A stretch of DNA of 64,000 nucleotides from Lutraria lutraria (Eukaryota > Mollusca > Bivalvia > Venerida > Mactridae), in contig OZ026845.1 in assembly GCA_964023205.1 (NCBI GenBank), positions 5,652,001 through 5,716,000 on the forward strand, written 5' to 3'. Below, one piece after another: positions 15,101 to 27,100 of the stretch. The position numbers and the translations under genes were made by a program. Within the stretch, counting starts at the first letter, position 1. Every line of letters starts with the position of its first letter. The notes below the pieces were generated by a model. The model ran no database searches. It was given only the letters and a program-made list of their open reading frames with translations, and was not told where the DNA came from.

Positions 15101-18100
15101 ACAATTTCTCAGCAACTACTCACAGGATTTCAACGAAACTTCACAGAAGTAATAAGTAGTTAGCCTAGTTGTGCATGCTTAAATCATTTTTCATTTGGAT
15201 TGATTTTCACTGAGTTACAGCCCTTTGTTTTTTTCTACAGTATATACAATAGGCAAATTTTATCCTGACTATTTCTCATTGACTACTGCAGGAATTCAAT
15301 AAAACTTCTCAGAAGTCATAAGTAGTTAGCCTAGTTGTGCATGCATTAAGCTTGTCTTGGTTTGTTAAATTTTCACTGAGTTATGGCCCTTTGTTGTTTT
15401 TTATACAGTGTATATACAATATCTCAGTAACTACTCATAGGAATTGAATGAAACTTCACAGAAGTTGTAAAAAGTAAGCCAAGTTGTGCATGCAATAACC
15501 AGGTTTTGTTTGGATTAATTTTCACTGAGTTATGGCCCTTTGTTTTATACAATTAGGTAAATTTTGCCCGTACCATTTCTCAGCAACTACATTCAGGAAT
15601 TCAGTGAAACTTCTTAGAAGTGATAAGTAGTTTGCCAAGTTGTGCATGTCCACAATAGGTTTTGTTCAAGTAAATTTTAATGAGTTATGGCCCTTTGTTA
15701 TTTTTTATATAATGTATATTTAAAAACTGGTCAGGATATATCTAAGCAACAATTTGCAGGTATTAAAAAAATGAAAATGCATTATATTTCCCCTGTAAAA
15801 TGTAACAATAACTGTGTCAAGGCCGCAGCTGGGGGTATTCATCACCTTTAGTGATAGTTCTAGTTTGTTTTTATTCAAGTATATAAATGCCAAGTGTCTG
15901 GCTGAGATGGGCCTAATGATTACCATGACGGCTCACTAACCGACCGCATCTGTTCTAACCCAATCTCCGCTCTGTTGAACCTTTTATTAGTCCAGAGTGT
16001 TGTCACTAGACATCCATTGCCCCCTGGCCGTACGAGGTTTAGTTGATTTTGCCATTTCATCCAGGAGCATAAAATTAAGCGTTTGTGGAAAGCAGTTTCT
16101 TGTTTCTTTTCTGAGTGAGAATGAATTATGATACTTATAAGTGATTATTTTCAGATTTCCTCATCCTGTGACGTTATCGGGAATGTTAGAAATGGCGACT
16201 GGTTATCTGCCTATAAATCAGAATTGGGAAAGATATGTGCACCAGTCTAACGCTGTTTATGAGGATATGCAAAGAGAGTCGAAGCAAATTCTTATTAAAC
16301 TTGCTAACAAGGCCTGTAAGCTGATGGAAAATGACAAGTAATTACATTCACTTTAGGCTTAATAAAGAAAGAGTTTTTGTTTCTGAATTCCAGATTTTTC
16401 CCAGTGACCTTTTATTAGGCCAGGGGGACGGTATATTGACTTTCTCAAATGTTTAACCTTTCTGCAAGTTTTAAGAGCCAAAAGAATTTCACCTACCTAT
16501 TCAATGAGCCTTTAATCAGAAACAAACTATTTTTTGTTTTTAGACTATATTAACCTAAATCATGTTTGATTTATTAAAACGATTCCATTCCTTTATTACC
16601 TGTTCAGACCTCAAGCAGAATATGTCCCTTTTTCTAGTTTACTCTGTCAGATAGTTTTTTGCTTATCCTTGGTTTAGAACAAATTGTATCACCTAAGTTT
16701 CAAATGTTAAATTGTGTTCACAAGTCAAACAAAACCTATTGTTAATAGTTGATAAGTCTCATAAATACATATTTGTTACATTCTGAATACGACATGTTTT
16801 TCACTGAAAATATCTACTGACAAATGAACCTGTGTATTTAACACCATTCGACCTCCTGTAGTAGATATCATTAGTGTGTCATCTTTTGTTCAGAATTCAA
16901 TGCTCTTTGTACGGTATCACAGGTCTATTTGAAGTTCAGTTCGTATGGCGCAAATATGCTTCATTTTTCAATGTACTCGTCTTTCTGTCAAATTAATTTT
17001 TATCGTGTAATATCACTGTCTGGTACGTGAAACGGTGCAGATTTTCCGTGTTACGGTGCTTCCATCCAAGATGGCGGAGGGAGAAACGACAAGGAGGTAC
17101 GTGTCATTTTATACCGATGTATTTATACAAATACGCTATTTAGAAGGAGAAGAACAGTTGCATCTAATTTTCAAATAAATTCACTGAGAGATCAATATAT
17201 TCACCATGTCTGTTGCATAGGATTTATATGAATTATTTGCTAAAAACTTTGAGGAATAAACCACGCAAAATTCGAACCGAGAGAAGTGGTAAATATTATA
17301 GCCAATCTACGTACAAAAGCCACTATTCTTGGAGTGAATACGCTTGTTTGTTAGCGTATGTGTATAGAATCATTCATAGAAATACTACATCTTCTCAATC
17401 ACTTTGTTGTGCTTAAATTTGTCTATTTTCTGTTTCGTCAACACGACGGTGCAGACACCTAACAACGGTGCAGATTTTCCGTAAGAAATGAGACGGTGTT
17501 GCCACAAATGAGGCAACGGTGCATACATATACAACAAAAAGTATACGGTTCAGACACTAAATTAAAAGAAATGAAGCATATAATTTTCAAATACATTATT
17601 TTTTCTTCATTTGTACTTATTTGTTAATTTTTTAAATATTTTTTAAGTTTAAACATATTTTTTTCATATCCATAGAATCTCAGCCATATAGTACAGTGTT
17701 GTGGGAAATCTTATGTCGAGTGTTGGTCCCTTGAAGCCCACCAGAGAGCACAGCATTATATAAAAGGAAACTTGAATGTGAAAATGCAAGAAGACATTTA
17801 CAAGAAAATCTCTCAAGATACATATCTAAGTAGCCATAAAAAATCTGAGAATAAGGAATTTACAAGCAACATATGCCAACAGCATTCCTTTAGGAGAGAT
17901 ATGAACTTATTGATCACATTAAAGGAGTGCATGAAAAAGAGTTCACTTACCCTGCGTGTTTCAAGGAGTATGCCTGGAGGACGAGTTTGCACGGACATTT
18001 ATTCTGAAAATATGACATTTCGATCAGTTTTCAGATATACGATTTTCATATTTTTTTTATTGAAATCGTGTATCCTTATGAGCTAACTGTATACATGTAT

Positions 18101-21100
18101 TTTAAAGCAAAATCTTGAAAAAATGAGTGATCAAAGACGTACTATTTTCTAGTCAGTTTCATATCTATACTTATGAAAAGGTGCTACTACTGTTTCTATA
18201 AACCGTGCGACTAATTGCTTTTTTTATGATAAATGTTGGTATGTCGCAATATTTACTTGTTAAGACTCGGTTTTTATTTGTAAGTGTGGTTCAAATCATT
18301 TTAAGTTAAAAGAGGGTTGCCTATAGAGTGCTCCAAATTTAGAATAGAAATATCAATGTATTTTAGTATTCAATAAATATTTAATTCACGGTTGAAACAG
18401 TGTGTAAGCAATATTTGATATATACCGAACTAAAGTATACATTCATTTTTAATAAATGTATAATTATATTGTTGTTTTTCAGGTATTATATATGTACTGT
18501 GATTCTTACTGTGATTTATTCCTGATTCATAGTGATTTCCTTTCAGTATACATGTTCAAATGATCACAAATGAATGTAAATAAAAATTGTTTTTATGGTA
18601 TTATTTATTTATTATATTTTTAACATGTTGTATTTAAAAATATGGCCAAATAACAATACTCAGAATACTTTCAACGCTAGAAAAATAACTTTTCTAACAC
18701 TGTTAAAATTAGGTAAATCTTATGTGAAAAGCATGCTCGGTAATGACAGATACTTGACAGAGTTGACAGGCGATCTCTCAATACAAATTAATCTACACCA
18801 CAAATTGATGATTAGAGAGAAACAACAGGTATTATAAGTTGGCAGTCAACTTTAAAGTAGGTTTGACTGTATTTCAACAGACTAAGCTACCTTCCTGGGC
18901 ATGAAATGATGTTATTTGTTTCACTGTAATGATAGTTATGTAAATGAAATAACCAATTTGCAATACAAAAGTGTAAGACGAGCACAAAGTACAATTTAAA
19001 TATAGCACTACCACCATCCGGAGTCAGGACAATATGAATGTTATTTCAAGCCTTTTAAAACTCAGAAGTGTAGATGCATGTCCATCACAAGTATCGTTTC
19101 TATTTCAATTTAGTATCTCTAATCTTTAGGTTCTTTATGTTTCAAGATTTTATCCACGTCGAACATCCACGTCGAACATGTGGCAATACACATTTTTTAT
19201 TCGTGAGACCAATGATATTCTCTCACAGTGGTAGGGCGTCTTATTGGCTCTTCCGGTTTAGAAATACATGTACATCGTATTCCCTAATTTACATTTTCTC
19301 TTTCCTCTGCATATTCGGCTTGTGTCAAACATATGACCCCTGCAAAATAAAAATGGCAAGTAATAGATACACGGACACGGCAAAATGGTATATCTTCTTA
19401 ATTGTTTTTTGAGTTGGTGATATTTTTCTCAAAGACACACTATATATTTTCTTGTCAACTTACTGGTTTAAATAAAATTCTTACTCATTAAGTCATACTT
19501 AGTGACTCAAAACATCGATGAATACAGCTTTTACTGAATGTGAGCATTAAACTAGTAGAAGAATGTTTGTAATTAACCTATTAAGTATTTTATTTATCTA
19601 TAAACAAAGACTTTTCATATAGATGTCACATTTTTACTCGCAGTAGAAGTTGCATAACTAGTGATTAATGTACACGCAACAACTAAAACTAAGTATTTAA
19701 GCACATCTCTTAAAATGTAACAGCAGATCTATGGTTTCATTACATTCTTTTATCTAGTGTCTGAACCGTATACTTTTTGTTGTAGATGTATGCACCGTTG
19801 CCTCATTTGTGGCAACACCGTCTCATTTCTTACGGAAAATCTGCACCGTTGTTAGGTGTCTGCACCGTCGTGTTGAGGAAACAGAAAATAGACAAATTTA
19901 AGCACAACAAAGTGATTGAGAAGATGTAGTATTTCTATGAATGATTCTATACACATACGCTAACAAATAAGCGTATTCACTCCAAGAATAGTGGCTTTTG
20001 TACGGAGATTGGCTATAATATTTACCACTTCTCTCGGTTCGAATTTTGCGTGGTTTATTCCTCAAAGTTTTTAGCAAATAATTCATATAAATCCTATGCA
20101 ACAGACATGGTGAATATATTGATCTTACAGTGAATTTATTTGAAAATTAGATGCAACTGTTCTTCTCCTTCTAAATAGCGTATTTGTATAAATACATCGG
20201 TATAAAATGACACGTACCTCCTTGTCGTTTCTCCCTCCGCCATCTTGGATGGAAGCACCGTAACACGGAAAATCTGCACCGTTTCACGTACCAGACAGTG
20301 AATATAAGACACATAGATCTCAGTTAGGGTCTTCTTGTATTGTATCAACATGAATCTGACTGTTTTGAGTGTAATGTAAGAAAACAAAATGAGTGCCAGA
20401 TGTAACTTGACATTAAGTCCTAATAATTTGATAAGAGTGTGACAATTTATTCTGCCTAGTAAAAATTATTCAGCACTTTAGAAACTATAACTAGTATGAG
20501 TGTATATAAAATACCTTTGATTAAATGATCCTACGTGATGTATATAATCACATGTATATCTATTGTAACAGTCATGGTTCGTTTTTATGATCCTTTCTTC
20601 AGGATCAACATGTATTGTATGTATATTAATGTACTACCTGATCACTGATCAAGGTTTGAAGACTTGTGTTCAATTTCATATACGTTTGGTGATAAATGTT
20701 GAAACTTTGGATCAAAGTCCCAGGTTCTACTGTTACTAATTGAATTAACTAATAACTAAATATATTAGGACACAGTTTTTGAGTTTACAGAATGACACTT
20801 TTACTTTCTATTTATTTATAAGTTGTCACAATATTTATAACTAAAACAAGTTTTATGGATTATAATATACAAGGTGAACAATAAATAAGATGAATCAAAT
20901 ACTCAACAATCTTAACCTAACTTAGTTTAATTTTACATATATAAAGACCATGAATTTAAAAGGAAAGAGATATAATAATTTAGTCTATGAATTTAGAACC
21001 CTGGTCAAAATACAATAAAAGTATCGCTTAAATTTACAGTGAAGGAGTTGGCAAAGTTGATTCAGACAAGGGTAAAATCTACCTTGTGAATGTCAGTGAA

Positions 21101-24100
21101 CTGAGCACTGAGTGCTGGTAACTGAGCCTTATATACCCTTACAGGGAGAGAAATCATGAGAATTTCATGATACACTCTTTTTGAATGACAAAGGGGTATA
21201 CTAAAACATGTACAGTGTAACATATATACTGATGGTTAAACAATGTGATTTTAAGTATATCAAGTGAATAAATAGCCCTTGGACACCCCACTGACTAGAT
21301 AAGTTAACAGTATTATTTAATGATTGCTTGAATAAACATGTGTAGAAGGAAAAATACCTTTAGATTAAATGTATTTAAGAAGAATCAAAATATACTTAAT
21401 TGTAATAATAATCAATCATAGATGTTGGAAAGTAATAAAAAGTCAATTCTGCCACACTATTATACTGTTCACTTTACTCAGTGTTTAAATAGTTTGCACT
21501 TACAAATGTATAGTCAAACCTGTGAACAAAGGCCATTCTTGGTAAAATATGGACTTTATTGACTGGTGATCTCTATTTTGGGGGTCATTTTGTTCTGAAT
21601 TATCAATGATGGTTGTGCAAAGAATGGCCTTTATCCACAGGGTGGCCTTATTCGGAGGTGGCCACTAACACAGGTTTGACTGTAAAATATGCATGTATAC
21701 TGATATGCTTCAATGGACATCATATGATGCTTTAATGACCAAAACTTAGTCAAAACTAATCAACAGTAGTATTAAAATTATGAAGCAATCACTACAAGCA
21801 ATATTGCAAGTGATCCTTATAAAATTTTGAGTAATGTTAGTCCTTCTAAGGAATCACTCTCCTCAGTGGTCGAGTGGTTAAGGTCGTTGACTTCAAATCA
21901 CTGTAACATCTCACTGATAGAGGTTTGTGTGTTCGAGCCCCGCTACCGACTATGTCTCTTTATGTGAGAAAGTAGGCAGTTGCTTGCGGAGGATTGAAGT
22001 CTCGAACTGGTTCTTCGCAGGAAAAATAGTTAGGTGAACTGTACACCTCATATGACTCTGACTGTTGAAAAGGGGCGTAAAACTCAATGAAACAAACAAA
22101 ATCTGAGGCATCAATATTTTGTCCTATCCTATACACTAGAAATGCAATCAAATTTGTCAACAATGGGTATCTTAGGGATAGACATAAGTGTGGCCTTTAT
22201 TGACAGGATAACCTTTAATCAGAAGTCAATTTGTTCTGAATATTCAATGACAATTTCTCAAAGAGTGACCTTTATTCACAGGATGACCTTTATTTAGATG
22301 TTCCTGCAAACACAAGTTTGACTGTATCTCTCTAGTTTTCTCCCATTTTTTATGATTGTCTGAATTATGTTGTCAAATTTGTGCAAACCTATAAATTTGA
22401 TAAAGATTTTCATTGCTTGTTTTCTTCCAGATATAAAAAAGACCCTTGGCTTTGGGATATAGACTGGACTGTAAAACAATTGAAGATGAAAAAAGAGAAG
22501 AAATTAACAAGGGTAATGATATTCTTAGTAAATAGATGCTAGATACATTTATCCTGAAACTTATCAGTAGTTTGTGTTATAACTGTCTTATAGTGTTACT
22601 GGTACTTGATTCTTTATTAAAGTGTCCTTTTAAGCTAAGTAAGTAGAATGTGTGATTCAAGATCTGGATGTAAGCTCAGTTTGTTGAGTGTGGAAATCCT
22701 GAAGTTTGAGACCTAGGTGAGGCAGCTGTTAAATTACATTCAAGATGATCACACATCAATGTAGGGAAATCATCAAGGCTGTAATAGTGGCAGAAAGTCC
22801 ATAACTAGGCAAGTAAAATTGGAGACATTACAATTCAATTAATTTACTCATTAATTGATTATAGGCACAAATCAAGCTGTTAGAACTTGAAAAATCTATG
22901 AAGGAAGATGAAGATGATCCTGTAGAAGAAAGTTGCTTAGAGGATGTTTTGAAAAAACAAGAAAGGCACTATAAAGCATCTGCCCATCTGATTGGTTACC
23001 CTGAGTAAGTACTGGAATAATTTTAAATCACTTTTGATTGGTTTCCTGGAGAAGGTCTCAATTTCTATTGGTTACATTAGAATGGTAACTGTGGTAAGTG
23101 CTAGAATACTATTGGTTACTTTTGATTGGTTTCCTGGAGAAGTTTTCAATTTCTATTGGTTACATTAGAATGGTTACTGTAGTAAGTGCTAGAATTCTAT
23201 TGGTTACTTTTGATTGGTTATTGAGGATAAGTATTTGAACTCTATTTGTTATTTTTTCAGTTTGACTTGTGGCATTGGCTTGTTGACATTCTCTAAAAAA
23301 TCTTAAGGAACTTTTTGAAAGCAACTAATATTGCCTGGTATCAAATTACATCCTGGACCCTTCAGGGTCCAAAAAGGGCCAGTACCTGAATATTCTCTAT
23401 CATTGACTGGTCCTAAACATTTAGATGGAGTTAATAATTATTTACTGTATGTTTTTATGATGTCATGTTTCTACAACAGGAAAAGCTATCAAATGAGTCA
23501 TCTCCCTTGATTTTGTTTTACAGATGGTATAAACAGTTGTGTAAGAAATTAGATGATGAAGACTGGGCTCCGGGACCGTGTGGTATTAGTCATCAGACCA
23601 GAGTGACCCCTAAACTTCTACGTCTTACATGGGATGGTTTTCCTTTACATTTTGATGATACACATGGTTGGGGATATCTTGTTCCTGGTCGAGATGATAA
23701 TCTTAAAGACTTAAAAGAATTGATACCGTCAAAGGATAGACTTTTCCCGTACAAGTATGTTATATTTTTAGTAGGGATGTCAAAATTGACCGAATCAAGT
23801 ATCCGGATATCCGGATCAGACATCCGGATACATCCGGATGTTCGGATCGATCTTTACACAGTTATTTAGTTTTTACTGTTTTATCGTAACCAGTTTTCGC
23901 GATCATCTGTTCATCGCTAATTTCATTTATTTTGAATTAATATTATATTCAATATTGACTAAAAAACGAATAATAATGAAAAACAAATACGCACAATACA
24001 ATCAAACTCCGCACGTATTTTACTCAAACCGCTGCACGTGAACCGTTTCAAAGATTCACTGCCATGTTTCTATTTTAGTCCAGAAGGAACATTCCGGAAT

Positions 24101-27100
24101 TCAAAGTTATTGTAAAGATTGCGTACGTCATCATGCCGTAAACCCATCATGTCTCTATACCTGCCAGTTTGATTATGACGCGTATCTTAAGTTACACGGG
24201 TTATTTACTAAATCGTAATGGCGATTTGTCGCTAAAACTTGACCAAAGAATGTCGGCGTCCTTTTGCTGTAACTAATTTTTCTTTGATACCAACTTCTAA
24301 AACAATTCACCGCCTTTGATTAAACCGAAATGCTACTAAAATGGGGGAAACAGGCTGTGACTGTACGGAATCTGCGTTCGGAATGACGTTTGAATTCTTT
24401 AACTCTTTAACTTAACATATAATTATATGCAGCATAATTTGTGTTAAACAATTGAAATCGCTAACTTTGTGGAAACACATCACTTAACGCAAAAGATCAG
24501 TGCATTACTTGTTTTACTCTTATCAGGGATGCTGTAATATAGCATCCCTGCTCTTATCTACCACGTGTTGGGACTAATTACAATCAACATCGATTTGATG
24601 GGATTAACAAATGAACGCTCCGCGCGATTGCATTATTACCCCGACGTGTTTTAATAATTGGGGTATTGAGAATGGCGCGAACAACATACAGCAAGGTTTG
24701 TGACATTATTCACGTACAGGTTTAGGGATGGACCGAATTTTATGAAACTTTTATGGACCGATTTTTTAAAGTCGTTTTATGCTACTCAGATCGGTCTAGG
24801 GTTAAGCGGTATCACTAAATAAACTTTGAAACTTGATAATAAGTCTTTAATTATCAACATTCAATCATCAAATGACAATCTTTCATTATAATAAGACGTG
24901 TGAAAAATTAATCGTCATTACTATTATTCAGTTTTAACATTTAAATAAAATCGCAATATATCGTACTTTAAATAAAATGTTCATATACGATGTCAATAGT
25001 GTCACCGGTGTATATTGTAGGCCTAGCATATACTATGTTAAAGTGTCATCACCATGACGACGTCGACTTAATTGCACCCCGTGTGTTCGACACTTTGATT
25101 ATATTTTATGACAGTCGATTTCAGCAACATTTATACGTATTTTAGACGACAGTAGTATTTTGATACGAACATCCGGATCCAAAAATCGGATCCGAACTTC
25201 GGAACGGGATCCGAACGTTCGGATATCCGGACTCCGGTTGACATCCCTAATTTTTAGATGCACCGCCTGTAGTTCACCTACTTTCACAAAGAGGCCACTA
25301 TCATTTTGTTCCTACATTTTTGGTGATAGCTTTGTTCCAAATGAATGTTCTTGCTTTAAAATTATTTTGAATGCTCATACACACCCGCCAAAGATGGCTT
25401 CCTATGTACGTCTTTTGTACGAATGACAAAACTAATACCAATCATCTGTCTTTTGCATATCCGTGATGTCACCTGCATATTGATTGACAGTCAAAGGTAT
25501 TCTTATCTTATGCAATTGATTTAGCAATAATTATGGTGCAAGTCAGAAATATCAGAATGTGCCTTTCATATTGTGATATGACTTCATTATTTGTCACATA
25601 GAGTTGTAATAAGCCTGTGATAATTAAGTAGATTAAGTTGACGTCATATTGATCATATTTCAGGTGTTGACTGGTGCTTTATGTATGTCAATGATTACCT
25701 TATCATTACATGTATATTATGCATGTTATTTATATTTATGTTTTAAATGTATACACAGTACATCCTCTCCAGAGCGGCCCTCTTTTGAGTAACAACCTCC
25801 CTTTAACAACAGCCTGCTTTTTCCCACTGCACGATACAATTATTGATTTAAACTATTCAAAGCAACAACCTCTCAACAACAACATAATTTTGCTACTCCC
25901 AAAGGGAGACTGCACTGTGCATGTATAAGTATGGTGTTGACAATTACTTGAAAAGTTACTCTACCCATTACTGTGCATAAATTTTGTTCTGTCTGTTCAA
26001 TGAAATGTACAAATAAAACTTGTTTTCATATCTATATTTACAGAGAACTGTATAAAATAATGGGGTGGTCCTTGCCTCGTCAGACTAGCTACGTTTATGA
26101 GGTAGATGAAGACGACAATACAGTCAATGAATCAGGATTGACTGACGAGGAGTTTGAAACTAAGATGGGTAATATGTTGAATGGAAGTGTGGACAGTGAT
26201 GAAGATGGAAAGCTTGATGACCTGTTAGGTCAAATGGATGTTGGTGTCACTGGAGTGAAAGCTGGACGCAAATCCTACAAACATAAGTCAGAGATGGAAC
26301 CTAAAACAACAAGAACGTTTATTAAGGTATTTGTAAGATATTTTCTTTTACCCAATCCTACATTATTTCTAGACCTAATAAAGTAGTGACTGGATAAACC
26401 TGACTATATCCTGTCAGTAGGTCACATGGTTTGCTTTATTTTTGTCACTTTGTATTCCTATGCGCCGTAGTTTGCTGGTTAAAAATTATTATGCCTTTTA
26501 GCTTGTCTGTTTTCAGTAATCGCTGAATCGTGTGTTTAAATCCAAGTAAATGGAGTTTTGAGACTTATTTTGTTGTAGAAACAGGATATTTTGAATAAGT
26601 GGTTTGTGCAGAAATGGAGAAAGTTTATCTTATTCAGCACAAAAGCTCCAACCATGTATTCTCTATATACAGGGGTGTCAAAATTCCAGATTAATTTATC
26701 TGTCCTGAAAGAGCTATGTTTTCTGAGCAACATAAAAGTTATTTGATGAAAATATCTAAAGAAATGGCAAAGTTATGGTCAATTAAATCTGCTCTGAAAA
26801 ATAATACTTGCATATAATTTTCAGGATTTCAATTTGGTTTTATTGACACCCCTGATATAACTGGAGTTCTGTCGGTCTTTCAAAATACATACAAAATATG
26901 TAAGCTCTAGGCCTTAATTATTTTGGACTAGGAAGTGTTCTTGTCTTCCTATATAAGCCTATATAAATCATGTGAACCCAGGGGCAGAGCTAATTTTCAC
27001 CCTGGGGCCATACTTTTAACAGACTAGGTAGAGGTCCATTAGATAATGCTACATACGAAATATCTAGGCTCTAGACATTGTGGTTTCGGCCAGTAAGATT

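Larger units (their letters stand above)
17014..20300. mobile_element. Foldback element 1: 3.3 kb, 546-bp arms, 5-bp target duplication
   Basis: The arms at 17014-17559 and 19755-20300 are inverted and, by eye, about 99% identical. The termini begin CACTGTCTGGTACGTG. AATAT directly flanks both sides (17009-17013 and 20301-20305). Each arm holds CCAAGATGGCGG, a short open frame, and copies of ACGGTGCAGA-like motifs at its outer and inner edges. The 2.2 kb loop has no recognisable transposase. The 5-bp duplication and CAC start would suit a Transib/RAG-like superfamily, but that is inference only. Confidence 0.85.

Noticed and set aside
17213..17416. 67-codon basic frame present in both arms of foldback 1 (also 19898-20101, minus strand)
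   Set aside because: It starts at a non-ATG codon. Its conservation is explained by the identical arms, and the few differences change amino acids.
17014..20300. Call of a RAG-like or Transib transposon with transposase
   Set aside because: No transposase-like sequence could be read in the loop. Only the 5-bp duplication and CAC end point that way, so it is left as an inference.
23593..23823. 76-codon minus-strand frame
   Set aside because: It is the antisense of POLG exon 8 extended into the hAT-like terminus.
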